Origin: Mesorhizobium sp. L-2-11 | GTDB lineage: Bacteria > Pseudomonadota > Alphaproteobacteria > Rhizobiales > Rhizobiaceae | Length of the DNA: 64,000 nt | Assembly: GCF_016756595.1 (NCBI RefSeq) | Contig: NZ_AP023260.1 | Coordinates: forward strand, 107,754-171,753 | Direction: 5' to 3' | In this document: positions 46,566-55,508 of the stretch, piece by piece | Position numbering within the stretch: position 1 is the first letter of the stretch | Layout: each line of letters opens with the position of its first letter | Notes under the pieces: model-generated | What the model was told of the DNA's origin: nothing | Databases searched by the model: none | The model's input: the letters and a program-made list of their open reading frames with translations, nothing else | Made by a program: the position numbers and the translations under genes

Positions 46566-48980
46566 ATGGCCCTGCGGTCCGATCGAAAGGCTTGGCGGTC
46601 GGGAAACGCTGTATCGGCCGATGGCGACCGGCACGCGGAACCGCGGCGCACCCGTGTTGGCGGCATGCGCGTCGAGGATGACGCGATGATCCGCGGCAAG
46701 GGCCGCTACATGGCTGACGCGGCAAAGGCCGCGCAGGTCTGTGCAGTGTTCGTTCGCACGCCATATGCAGCCGGCGGGATCACCTCCATCGATACAGCCA
46801 AAGCGGTCGCAGCTCCGGGCGTGCTCGCGGTTCTGACCGGTGCGGATGTGGCCGGCCTAGGCAGCATCGCGCTGCATCCACCCATGCAAGGCCGCGCCGG
46901 CGCGACCTTGGTCAATCCCATGCGGCCGCCGCTGGCGGACGGGGCAGTGCGGCACATCGGCGAGGCCGTCGCAATGGTGGTGGCGGAAACGGCGGCACAA
47001 GCGCGCGACGCCGCCGAGCTGGTCGAAGTCGGCTATGTCGAGCGCACGCCGATTGTCGATTTGCAGGACGCCGCTGCGGATGGTTCGCCGCTTGTCTGGC
47101 CGCAGGCGCGTGGCAATCTCGCCATCGAATGGCAGGGGCTGATCGCCGATCCGGACGCCAACGCGCGCCGGGTCGAGGCGATCATCGCAGAAGCTCGCCT
47201 CGTCGCGCGAGCCTCGTTTCGGCAGCAGCGCATTCTCATCAACTCGCTCGAGCCGCGTGGTGCAACCGGCGAATTCGATGCGGCCGACGGCAGCTATACG
47301 CTCAGGGTCTGCACGCAAGGCGTTCGCCCGGTGCGCGACGCGATGGCCGCCATCATAGGCGTCGATGCCACCAGGATGCGCATCCTCACCGACGATGTGG
47401 GCGGTGCCTTCGGGCTGAAGGTCGGTGTGTTTCCCGAATATGCCGCTTTGCTCGTCGCCGCGCGAAGACTTGGCCGTCCGGTCCACTGGATGTCGACGCG
47501 CTCGGAGGCCTTCCTCAGCGACCACCACGCGCGCGACACCATAAGCGAAGCCGAGCTGGCGATGGACGAGACCGGGCGGTTTCTGGCGTTGCGCGTCCGC
47601 CATCTCGCCAATATGGGCGCCTACCTCGGCGTCGCTGCCGCCAAGATACAAACCGACAATTTCATCCGCTGCCTGCCAGGCTGCTACGACATCCCGCTCA
47701 TCGATGTCGGGATCAAATGTGTCTTTACCAACACCGTGCCGACCGGCCCCTATCGTGGCGCTGGTCGGCCGGAGGCGAGCTATCTCGTCGAGCGGATTGT
47801 CGAGGAAGCCGCGCGAATCAGCGATATCGATGCGATCGAACTGCGCCGCCGCAATTTCGTAGCCCCAGCCGCGATGCCTTACACGACGGCGATCGGCACC
47901 GTGTACGACAGCGGAAAATTCGAACAGGCACTCGCCAAAGCCCTGGACCTGGCGGCCTACCGGAGCTTCGAGGACAGGCGGCGGCTTTCGCAAGCAGCCG
48001 GCCGCCTGCGCGGCATCGGCATCTCCTCAGCCCTTGAACACTCGGGGTCGCAGCCGACCGAGAGCTGCGAGATCGCCTTCCCTGGCGACGGACGAGTCAT
48101 CCTTAAGCTCAACGTGCAGTCGACCGGCCAGGGCCATGCCACTACCTTCGGCCGCCTCGTCGCCGAGCGTCTCGGCGTACCAGCCGAAACGCTCGGGCAT
48201 CGCCACGGCGATTCGCGTTTAGAACTACCCGGCTACGCCGCAGTCGGCTCGCGATCGGCGATGACGGTCAGCCATGCGGCGATCATGGCGGCGGAAGCGG
48301 TGCTGGCAAAGGCACGAAAATTTGCCGCGACCATGCTGCAAACCGCAGAAGTGAATCTTGTCTATGGCGGAGGCTGCTTCCATGTTGTCTCCAAGACCAA
48401 TAGCGTGTCGCTGTTCGAAGTCGCTGACTGGGCCGCGCAGATGAAGAATGGCGGCGAAATCGGCGAGAGCCTGGACACACGCATCACTGCCGAGACTCCG
48501 ACGACTTTTCCAAACAGCTGTCATATCGCAGAAGTCGAAATCGATCCCGACACCGGCGCCATCGAAATCGTTTCCTACGCTGCGGTCGACGATTGCGGCT
48601 CTGTGCTCGATCCGACTCTTGTCGCCGGGCAGATCCATGGTGGTATCGCACAAGGAATTGGCCAGGCGCTCATGGAGCAAGCAATCTTCGATAGAGCGAG
48701 CGGTCAACTGATCACGGGTTCATTCATGGACTATAGCATGCCACGGGCCGGTGATATGCCCGCGCATCTGGCGCTTGCCAGCCAGCCAGTGCCGGCAACG
48801 ACCAATCCGGCCGGCGTCAAGGGCATCGGCGAGATGGGATCGGTTGCAGCCATTTCGGCCGTCATGAACGCCATCGCCGATGCCATCCCGTGCCGCGCCG
48901 GCCGCGAGATGGAAATGCCCGCGACGCCGGAAAAGATATGGCGTGCCTGCAAAGCTCTAAAGGTCGGGGATGATTTCTAA
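46566..48980 (+). CDS. Xanthine dehydrogenase-family molybdopterin-binding subunit
   Basis: 804 residues, full length for the large Mo-binding subunit. It has the N-terminal GMRVEDDAMIRGKGRYMADA, the Mo-site loops DDVGGAFGLKVGVFPEYAAL and GPYRGAGRPEASYL, and the active-site Glu in GVKGIGEMGS. Such subunits hydroxylate purines or other heteroaromatics or oxidise aldehydes. The FAD and [2Fe-2S] subunit genes are absent from the window, so it must borrow them or use another partner, perhaps the Rieske protein. The start codon is uncertain; the ATG at 46566 has no obvious ribosome binding site. Confidence 0.9.
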   Translation: MALRSDRKAWRSGNAVSADGDRHAEPRRTRVGGMRVEDDAMIRGKGRYMADAAKAAQVCAVFVRTPYAAGGITSIDTAKAVAAPGVLAVLTGADVAGLGSIALHPPMQGRAGATLVNPMRPPLADGAVRHIGEAVAMVVAETAAQARDAAELVEVGYVERTPIVDLQDAAADGSPLVWPQARGNLAIEWQGLIADPDANARRVEAIIAEARLVARASFRQQRILINSLEPRGATGEFDAADGSYTLRVCTQGVRPVRDAMAAIIGVDATRMRILTDDVGGAFGLKVGVFPEYAALLVAARRLGRPVHWMSTRSEAFLSDHHARDTISEAELAMDETGRFLALRVRHLANMGAYLGVAAAKIQTDNFIRCLPGCYDIPLIDVGIKCVFTNTVPTGPYRGAGRPEASYLVERIVEEAARISDIDAIELRRRNFVAPAAMPYTTAIGTVYDSGKFEQALAKALDLAAYRSFEDRRRLSQAAGRLRGIGISSALEHSGSQPTESCEIAFPGDGRVILKLNVQSTGQGHATTFGRLVAERLGVPAETLGHRHGDSRLELPGYAAVGSRSAMTVSHAAIMAAEAVLAKARKFAATMLQTAEVNLVYGGGCFHVVSKTNSVSLFEVADWAAQMKNGGEIGESLDTRITAETPTTFPNSCHIAEVEIDPDTGAIEIVSYAAVDDCGSVLDPTLVAGQIHGGIAQGIGQALMEQAIFDRASGQLITGSFMDYSMPRAGDMPAHLALASQPVPATTNPAGVKGIGEMGSVAAISAVMNAIADAIPCRAGREMEMPATPEKIWRACKALKVGDDF

Positions 48981-49290
48981 ACCGCGCTTGATTGCGATCA
49001 CCGGACCGGTCGACATCGGCAAGACCGTCTTCCTATGCATGCAGGACGAGATCGCCAAGGACAAGAAGGTGACCGTCGCCGAAAGCCTCTCCGTCGACAA
49101 GGCACGCACAACGGTGCCGACGCTGATTGCCGCGCTGTTTTACGGCCTCTCCCGCGCGAAGGAGCGAAGGTTCCGCCCCAGGGCGAAAAGCGCGATCGCG
49201 AGTTGCAAAAGCTGGTCCTGGCGCGCCGAGGCCCCGCAATTATCAGAACGGCCAAAAGCTGGCTAGAAACGTCAGCATTTCGCTGCCCCG
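48970..49290 (+). pseudogene. ExeA/TniB-like AAA ATPase remnant (transposon gene), frameshifted
   Basis: The first frame reads LIAITGPVDIGKTVFL (Walker A with the first Gly altered) and VTVAESLSVDKARTTVPTLI. The following segment PPQGEKRDRELQKLVLARRG is in another frame. This is the N-terminal third of the ExeA/TniB-type ATPase encoded by some transposons. Walker B and the rest are missing. It overlaps the last codons of the molybdenum subunit gene, so the cluster boundary may be a transposon scar. Confidence 0.6.
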
Positions 49291-49449
49291 CTGCATGACG
49301 TTTTGGTACCAGCCAGACACCGTTTCATAAGCAACCTGCAGTGCACCCAGAAAGAAAACGAAACAGATGACGGTAGCAAATACCTTGCCAAACCCCTCGT
49401 CACCCTTCGGGTCGCTGCTCTGATAAACGTAATCCTGTCGATTAAACAT
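49243..49449 (-). CDS. Small membrane protein downstream of the relaxase
   Basis: 68 residues with one membrane helix (FATVICFVFFLGALQVAYET). The start lies six bases after the relaxase stop on the same strand, so it is probably co-transcribed with mobC and the relaxase gene. No family is recognised. A role in mobilisation is possible from position only. Confidence 0.6.
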   Translation of the reverse strand: MFNRQDYVYQSSDPKGDEGFGKVFATVICFVFFLGALQVAYETVSGWYQNVMQRGSEMLTFLASFWPF

Positions 49450-49455
49450 GGTCCA

Positions 49456-51900
49456 CTAACGGTCCCGGTCGTCGCGGTCGCGTTCCCTTCTTTCTAGTTC
49501 CTCGCGCTCCAACTCCTCGAGGCGAGGAATATGCTGTTGCGCCGGATCGGTCCGCGTCGTTTCACCGCCGCGCTGTGCGGCCTCCTTGTCCGTGTTTAAC
49601 TTATCCTGCAGCCGATTTGTAGTATCTACGGTCGACGCCAGTTCGTGAGCCTGCCCGGCCGGTTCGTCCGGCCGGCGCTCGGCCTCCTCGGGGCGAGGAT
49701 CTCGCTGCTGTTCGGTCACGGCATCGACATTTGCAGGGGGTTTGCCTTTGTCTTCTGCCGGCCGCTCTTGGGTCTGCTCTGCCGCCTCGATGGCGCGCTT
49801 GAGCTCCGGATCCTTCTCGGCTACCTCGCGCATATAGGTGTTGCCCTGGACGGCAAGCTCTGCCGCGCGAGCCAGTCCGCGCTCAATATCGGCTCGCAAT
49901 GCCCTTGGATCGTTGGAAAGCTCACCGGCCTCAATTCTATCCAAACCCTCGCGACTGGTTTCGATGTCCACAAGAACGTCATTTGCCGCCTCGACAACCG
50001 CCTTACCGTGTTTGGCGACTGCCGCATCCCACCGGTCATTCGCATCGTCTCGACGCTCCCGGCTTTCGTTTCGCTCGGTCGCGGTCTGCTCCGCCAGTGC
50101 CTGGCCCTTCATCTCGTAGAGCTCCATGAGCTCGCGCCGGCCGTTCACATGCTCGCGGGCGACAGACGCGACTTCATCAAAGTCGTCTCGCTCGTCCGCA
50201 CCAACGCTCCGCTCCAGCCGGAACAAGGCCGTCTCGACCGTCTTTTCATAGGCTTCAAACTCCGCCCGCGTTGTCTCGCGCATGTCCTGATCCTCCAAAA
50301 CGACTTTTTGCAAGGTTACCAGATTGGCGCGGAATTTTGATCCGAAATCTGCATGGACGACATTTGCGCTCGCTCCCGCCTGACCTGCCGAAAGGCTTTC
50401 TGTCAAATGATCCAGCTGCTGTTCTGCGTAGGCGACAACACGTCGATCACCGCTGGCGAGCGCAATTTTCTGCCAACTCTGCGTTGCCTTTATGGCATAC
50501 TCCCGGCTTCTTTCGGCCTTCGCCAGACCGCGCCGTCCGCCCCGCTTGGCGTCGTATCGTCCCTGTGCCGCCTCGCTGGTCCCGACGTGCTCGGTCCGCC
50601 CTTCACTGCTCACCGGCCTCACCTGATTGCGGGTAAAGGCGGGAGGGCTGGCGAACTCGCGACGATCGGTCATCTCCATCGCTATTCCGTGCGCCCGGGC
50701 CATCTGCGCCATTGTGGCCCGCCACTCCCGAAACACCTGAGGGGTCGTCTCGATCCGATCACCCGATTCCGATCGCATGGTGATGATCGCGTGCGCATGG
50801 ACATGTGGCCGCTTGCCCCCCTCGCCTTCTTCCTTCGGATCATTGGCCGGATCATGCATGGCAAACACATAGCGATGGCCGGCGAACTGTTCGGCAAGGA
50901 AGTCGCGTGCAGCGTTTTCAAACGCCTCGACATTCGTGCCGGCCCGGGCCGACATGATCAGGTGCATCACGTCGCGGCCTTTGCGGCTGTGCAGATCACC
51001 GCGCCATTCCTTTTGCACCAGGTCGCCAGCGAGCTTTTCGTCACCAACGATTTGGCCGCGGTCGTCGCGAACGTTGCCGTCATGACGTTCGACCAGGCTC
51101 CGCAATTTGCTGGCGCCATACTCGACACCGTTGCCGTAGCCTTGGAACGAGAACCGTGCTCCTGTCCCTTGCGCGGCCGCACTGGCGTCATAGCGCGCCT
51201 GAATGATGCTGGCGGCCTTGTCGTCGCCAGTCAGCCGCTCGCCATGCCCGCTTCTGAGCACGACCGCTCCTTGAACCGCCAGCGCGCCGTCGGCCTGGCG
51301 CGTGACCGCATAAGCGTAGCGGCGATCGCCGAATGCGCTCGTCAAACTGTTCCTGACCAGCTCATGCATCGCCTCGTCTGACGAAACCGCCGCAGTCGCA
51401 ATCTCTGCCGAGAAGCTGCCGATATCGCGGCTTTCTGCGCGGTTCTGGAACAGATGGTTCCAGTCTCCCCGCAACCGCGCCAGATCCTCGCGGCTGCTGA
51501 TGCGCTCGCCGTTCTCGTTCTCGACGGCGAGCTCGCCGGCGCGCGACACATAATTCAGCATCGCCCCTACCCTCGCGCCGCCGCCGTAGGATGCCATTTT
51601 GACAACCGCGGGCTGGCTGCCCTGGGCCACCGCCGCTAGCCGTGTTTCTATTGGACGGGACGCCTCCGCTGCCCGCGTCTCGACCGCGAAGATCGGCCTG
51701 GCGGCCGTCCGCCGCATTTTCGGCTGGCTGCCTCCGCCGCCACCAACACCACCGCCGCCGCCTAGCTCTGCCAGGGCCTTCAGCCGCCGCCGCATTTCTT
51801 CCTCGGCCGACCGCCGCTTTCCACCAAGCGACAACTCATGCAGCAACGCCGCGCGCCGCTGCTCCCATTCGCTGGTGAAGGCGCCGAAGAAAATTTCCAC
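49456..51900 (-). CDS. Relaxase/mobilisation nuclease, VirD2-like (MOBP-type)
   Basis: 814 residues. The relaxase domain spans about residues 90-390, with the metal-binding HDPANDP...HVHAHAII (motif III, H-x-H-x-H) near residue 365 and a candidate nicking Tyr in MLNYVSRAG near residue 117. The C-terminal half is a long charged, coiled-coil-rich tail. The N terminus has a Gly-rich linker. The protein would nick oriT and pilot the strand into a type IV secretion system. It follows mobC by three bases. No type IV secretion genes are in the window, so the element may be mobilisable or a split part of an ICE. Confidence 0.85.
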   Translation of the reverse strand: MEIFFGAFTSEWEQRRAALLHELSLGGKRRSAEEEMRRRLKALAELGGGGGVGGGGGSQPKMRRTAARPIFAVETRAAEASRPIETRLAAVAQGSQPAVVKMASYGGGARVGAMLNYVSRAGELAVENENGERISSREDLARLRGDWNHLFQNRAESRDIGSFSAEIATAAVSSDEAMHELVRNSLTSAFGDRRYAYAVTRQADGALAVQGAVVLRSGHGERLTGDDKAASIIQARYDASAAAQGTGARFSFQGYGNGVEYGASKLRSLVERHDGNVRDDRGQIVGDEKLAGDLVQKEWRGDLHSRKGRDVMHLIMSARAGTNVEAFENAARDFLAEQFAGHRYVFAMHDPANDPKEEGEGGKRPHVHAHAIITMRSESGDRIETTPQVFREWRATMAQMARAHGIAMEMTDRREFASPPAFTRNQVRPVSSEGRTEHVGTSEAAQGRYDAKRGGRRGLAKAERSREYAIKATQSWQKIALASGDRRVVAYAEQQLDHLTESLSAGQAGASANVVHADFGSKFRANLVTLQKVVLEDQDMRETTRAEFEAYEKTVETALFRLERSVGADERDDFDEVASVAREHVNGRRELMELYEMKGQALAEQTATERNESRERRDDANDRWDAAVAKHGKAVVEAANDVLVDIETSREGLDRIEAGELSNDPRALRADIERGLARAAELAVQGNTYMREVAEKDPELKRAIEAAEQTQERPAEDKGKPPANVDAVTEQQRDPRPEEAERRPDEPAGQAHELASTVDTTNRLQDKLNTDKEAAQRGGETTRTDPAQQHIPRLEELEREELERRERDRDDRDR

Positions 51901-51903
51901 CCC

Positions 51904-52305
51904 TTACCCCTCCCCGCGCCGCTTGTGGCCGGCGCGCTTCGCCAGCGATCGTAACTCCGTCAAAACGGCCGCTTGGACGCGCTGCACGTTGCCAAGATTA
52001 ATGTCGAGTTCGCTCGGGTGAACGCTCTTGCCGCTGTTTATCGATCGCGCAACCTGGTTCAGGTTCACGCCGATCGCGCGCATGTCCTCCAGCAACAGCG
52101 CCATGACGAGCCGATCATCCTTAGTCAGGATCGGTCGTACGCCGGCGCCTTCGAGGATTAGCGACCGAAAAAATCCCGAAACCGTCATGTCGGCCGCCTT
52201 CGCGGCCTTTTCGATCGCCGCATATTCGTCCGCGCCGACGCGGGCATGCACCATTCGACCCTTCCGGTCCGGCTCGAGCCGGACCTCGAATTTCGCGTCG
52301 TCCAT
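51904..52305 (-). CDS. mobC: MobC-like relaxosome accessory protein
   Basis: 133 residues from the ATG at 52305, with GAGAGGGG upstream; a longer frame to 52482 would run through the candidate oriT. It has an N-terminal ribbon-helix-helix-like segment (HARVGADEYAAIEKAAKAAD followed by MTVSGFFRSLIL) and the MobC signature MRAIGVNLNQVARSINSG near residue 80. MobC binds oriT and opens it for the relaxase. It is directly upstream of the relaxase gene in the same unit. Confidence 0.85.
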   Translation of the reverse strand: MDDAKFEVRLEPDRKGRMVHARVGADEYAAIEKAAKAADMTVSGFFRSLILEGAGVRPILTKDDRLVMALLLEDMRAIGVNLNQVARSINSGKSVHPSELDINLGNVQRVQAAVLTELRSLAKRAGHKRRGEG

Positions 52306-52367
52306 TGGCCTGGACCCCTCTCTCTGGCGCTTGCGGCAGGCATCGAGGGCTGGTTCCTCGAACGTCG

Positions 52368-52400
52368 GGAAAAATGTCGCACATTTTTCCGTATCCTGCC
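52368..52400. other. Candidate oriT: inverted repeat plus IncP-like nic sequence
   Basis: A perfect 10-bp inverted repeat (GGAAAAATGT, 3-base loop, ACATTTTTCC) at 52368-52390 is followed on the plus strand by GTATCCTGCC. The TATCCTG/C core is the nic region known from IncP (RK2-type) and other MOBP origins, where cleavage occurs after TATCCTG. By that analogy nicking would be after 52398. The site lies just upstream of mobC and the relaxase gene, as expected. Confidence 0.65.
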
Positions 52401-52482
52401 ACCACAAATAGACGTGAAATTCACACTCAATAGAACCAACTTTTCGAGCGGCCCACAATTCGCTCGACTTTATCGCGACCAT

Positions 52483-53018
52483 GAGCAGGGCCTTCGCCCC
52501 TGCCCATCAAACGTTAAAAGCGCTCTCCAGGGTTCACCTCCAGGACCGCTTTGTCGGCCTTTGTGTGCCCCTCGTACTCGCCCGCAAGGGACGCTCCGCT
52601 CTTCGCCCTGGCCGGCTGCGTGCGAGCGTCACAGACGGCCTTCGCGCGGCTCCGGGGTTCACCACAAAGGGAGCGGCAAGGCCTGCGGCGCCGCTGACGG
52701 CCTCTTTGGCCAAACGAGGGAAAATTGCGGTCGACTGGCGAGGGCTCCAGGGTTTGCTCAACGCCAGCGCGCGCACCCATTCCAGTTTCACACGACTTGT
52801 TCACACGATGTGTTCACATGCCATGACGTTACGATGTGAACGTAAGGTGTGATTGAAGTATCACACCTTGGGATGGTGAGGCGTGATCGCATCGTGTAAG
52901 AACGCCATGCGAACGCAAGCATTCACTTCGTTTGGAAATGCAGTTGCCCAACAGGATGCATGAGCGTGGCGACGGTCCGCCGCGTTCGGCTTTGGGGGCG
53001 TCAAAGGAGGGATCAGAC
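52483..53018. promoter_or_regulatory. Region between mobC and parA with repeats and hairpin
   Basis: Two TGTTCACA copies (52798-52805 and 52811-52818), one inverted TGTGAAC (52835-52841), and a perfect 10-bp inverted repeat AAGGTGTGAT / ATCACACCTT (52844-52869, 6-base loop) lie 150-220 bases before parA. The arrangement suits binding sites for the partition or autoregulatory proteins. The rest (52483-52790) holds no supportable gene. Confidence 0.5.
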
Positions 53019-53732
53019 ATGCCTCGAAGAATTTGCGCGATCAGCGGAAAAGGCGGCGCCGGGAAGACGACGGCCATTATCCTCGTTGCCGGCGAGTACG
53101 CTATTCAGGGAAAGAAGGTTCTTCTGATCGACGCCGATCCGCGCCAGAACCTCGCCGAATGGTGGAAGCGATGTGAGGCCAAGGACAATCTTCCGGCCAA
53201 CATCGAGCTGCACAGCGCGGCAACGCAGCGAAGCATTGAAACCGTGCTGGCCGACCAAGACGGCGTCTATGACGTAATCCTGATGGACTCACCGGGCATC
53301 GACAGCGTTATCCGCGATACGATCATCCGCAACTCCGACCTGGTGCTGACGCCAATTCAGCCGAACCAGGATGAAATTAAGGCGGCCGGCGAAGCCGCCA
53401 CCATCACGGCGGATATTGGCGACAGGGAGGGGCGCACTATTCCCCACGTCAACGTGGTGACGCGCATCGCCCTTCCGGGCCGCGTGCTCGAGGCTTACAG
53501 GCTGATCCGTCCGTTCATCGCCAATCTTCGCGACAATGGCTATGAATCGACGCTGATGGATACCGAGCTCACCGAAAGAAATTGCTACCGCGAAATCCGT
53601 AACGGCCTCGGCACTTTGCAGATGCTTGAGCTGACCGACCCGGTCATGAAGGGTCGCGCGGAGATTGCGGCGTTTGTGGCCGAGCTCGATCGCCATCTCG
53701 CGGCAAACCGGGAAAAGGTGGGAAATGTCTAA
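53019..53732 (+). CDS. ParA-family ATPase
   Basis: 237 residues from the ATG at 53019, with AAGGAGGG upstream. The deviant Walker A is SGKGGAGKTT, Walker A' is VLLIDADPRQ, and Walker B is VILMDSPGID. It lacks an N-terminal HTH, as in small type Ib/orphan ParA proteins. It overlaps the next gene by eight bases, forming a two-gene partition-type unit that reads away from the mobilisation genes. A role in stable inheritance of the mobile element is likely. Confidence 0.88.
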   Translation: MPRRICAISGKGGAGKTTAIILVAGEYAIQGKKVLLIDADPRQNLAEWWKRCEAKDNLPANIELHSAATQRSIETVLADQDGVYDVILMDSPGIDSVIRDTIIRNSDLVLTPIQPNQDEIKAAGEAATITADIGDREGRTIPHVNVVTRIALPGRVLEAYRLIRPFIANLRDNGYESTLMDTELTERNCYREIRNGLGTLQMLELTDPVMKGRAEIAAFVAELDRHLAANREKVGNV

Positions 53733-54162
53733 AGGCAAACTGTCCGTCTCTGACTTTCCGATCGCTCCGCGACGGCCGAAGCCAGCCATATCCAAAGCCG
53801 CAATGAAACCAGCCTCTGTGTCGGTAGGGGCAGAGGTGCGAACGGCTGCAAGGGAACCAGCAGCGGCGCTGGTTTCAGAAACGGATGCGACAAGGGAACG
53901 GCCGCGGCGCAGTCTGCCGAACCCGAGCGGCGAAGAGCGCAAGAGCAAGGCGGTCGAACGTGCTTTGGCTCAGGAGGAGGGACGCTATCGCCTGCGCGAC
54001 CTCAAACGAGCGCACACGCGAGAAGCCAAGCACTACGTCAATTGCCCGTTGGACTACGACACGAAGCTGCGACTGCAAAAGGCCGCCTTCGACAACGACA
54101 TCAAGATGACGGTGATTATAAAGGCGGCCATCAACCAGTTTCTCCGAGACAACGGCTATTGA
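53725..54162 (+). CDS. ParA partner, probable ribbon-helix-helix DNA-binding protein
   Basis: 145 residues. A disordered, basic N-terminal half is followed by a C-terminal region (HYVNCPLDYDTKLRLQKAAF then DNDIKMTVIIKAAINQFL) that fits a ribbon-helix-helix DNA-binding domain. It overlaps parA, so it is the likely centromere-binding partner, although it is not a classical ParB with a KorB-type domain. The repeats upstream of parA are candidate binding sites. Confidence 0.7.
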   Translation: MSKGKLSVSDFPIAPRRPKPAISKAAMKPASVSVGAEVRTAAREPAAALVSETDATRERPRRSLPNPSGEERKSKAVERALAQEEGRYRLRDLKRAHTREAKHYVNCPLDYDTKLRLQKAAFDNDIKMTVIIKAAINQFLRDNGY

Positions 54163-54165
54163 TCC

Positions 54166-54252
54166 GTGAGCGGTCGAAGCCTCCTGCTCGGGATGACGAT
54201 CGGTATCCTTATTGGCATCTACGCCGCACCGTTGTCGTGTTGCCTCATCTAA
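54166..54252 (+). CDS. Possible 28-residue membrane peptide
   Basis: A GTG-started frame four bases after the previous stop codes for MSGRSLLLGMTIGILIGIYA and a short Cys-rich tail. It is one hydrophobic helix. Its last bases overlap the left end of the next IS, so the original 3' end may have been replaced. Evidence is limited to position and hydrophobicity. Confidence 0.3.
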   Translation: MSGRSLLLGMTIGILIGIYAAPLSCCLI

Positions 54253-55508
54253 TTTTGTTACCGGCTGCCTCACCAAGAATGTTACCCGCTCGCCAGACGT
54301 GCGGAATCTGAAGCGAGGTATGGCGCTGGGCCGCTGACCTCGCCGATGAGCCGCTGCACGGCTTGTTGTCGCCACGCCCTTACTCGCTTCTGCAGCGTGT
54401 GAAGCTGGCGCAAGCTGTATCGTCCGGGGTGACGGGCCTGGAACTCGACGAGAAGTTCAAGTGCTGTCTGATCGGGACGCTCTTCAAGGCATCGTGCCAT
54501 CTCTTCCCAATGGTCCTTAAAGATGTCGGGACGTCGGCCGCGCGGTTTGTCGTTGAGCCGACGATAAGTCTTTGGCCCAACGACAACACCGCGGGCGCGA
54601 GCCGCTTGGCGCCAGAGATTGACCCGTCGAACGAGTGTTTTGTACTGCTTGCGGGTAAATCGACCTGGAAACTGGACGCACAGCTCCTCGAAGAGCTGCG
54701 TGGCGTTGATGTTGGGGAATTCCTCCAATCGGCGACAAACGGTCGGCCACACCATGCGGAGCGCCTGGACGCGGGCTACCTTCTCGGACCACGATGGGCG
54801 CGGCCTCCGTCCATCCGCTCGCGATGTCGGTCAGAACCAGGCTGTGAACGTAGCTACCGCGGTTGACTCCCCCGCAATGAGCGACCAGGTCCATCTCCAT
54901 GCTGCCGGGCAGCGGCTCGTTCCAGTCGGCAAAGGTGCGCATTTTGATGCGCCGCCGGGGCTCTGGCACAACCCTTGGCGGCTCTTTCGTACGCATGGTG
55001 CGCCTTGGCATCTGGAGCAAGCGGTCGATCGTGGCGGCGCTCATCGACAGGATCTTGTGGCGTATCTCCTCCTCGAGCTTCAAATGTCTATTGCGTTCCA
55101 GCGCCGGCAACAGAATGGGCAGCAGTGCCTTGAGGCGCTTGCCGCAGACTCGATCTGAAGCTTCCCACAGCACAATCAAGGCGGCCCGAGCGGCCTCATC
55201 ATAGAGCGACAGGCGTTGGCGGGTCTGACGGTGCTTCGGCTCCGGGTGGCTGTTCAGGACACGGATTGCGGACTTTTCGTGATACCCCGTCGCCGCAATG
55301 AACTCCTCCAATATCCGGCGCTTGTCCTTGGTCGTTGCGGCCGCATAGCGATCCCTGACCGCATTGGCCAGTTCCATACGCATGGCATGTGTCATCTTCG
55401 TCTTCATGTTGCCTCCTGGTGGTGAAGGCACCATGGCGACATGCGCCTTCACGGGTAACATTTTAGGTGAAGCAACGAACCCGCGCGGTAACATTTTCCT
55501 TGAGGCAA
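54240..55508. mobile_element. Insertion sequence with doubled end repeats, internal deletion derivative
   Basis: Each end carries two copies of a TTGCCTCA...TTGTTACC-type motif: left at about 54240 and 54267, right at about 55453-55476 and 55488-55508, inverted. The element encodes one minus-strand integrase-like transposase that has lost its middle part. It is related to the complete element at 56970-58646, which has the same end plan and a related transposase. It inserted downstream of the partition genes. Confidence 0.75.
54282..55407 (-). pseudogene. Integrase-type transposase, internally deleted
   Basis: The N-terminal part from 55407 (MKTKMTHAMRMELANAVRDR, start with AGGAGG) runs through MEMDLVAHCGGVNRGSYVHS and TEAAPIVVRE. 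It then jumps, with a frame change near 54780, to the C-terminal part (VCRRLEEFPNINATQLFEEL to about 54282). By comparison with the 505-residue relative at 57044, about 150-200 codons including the rest of the DDE core are missing. It is inactive. Confidence 0.8.

Noticed and set aside
50353..51381. 342-codon plus-strand frame inside the relaxase gene
   Set aside because: Shadow of the minus-strand relaxase, whose HxHxH motif is clear.
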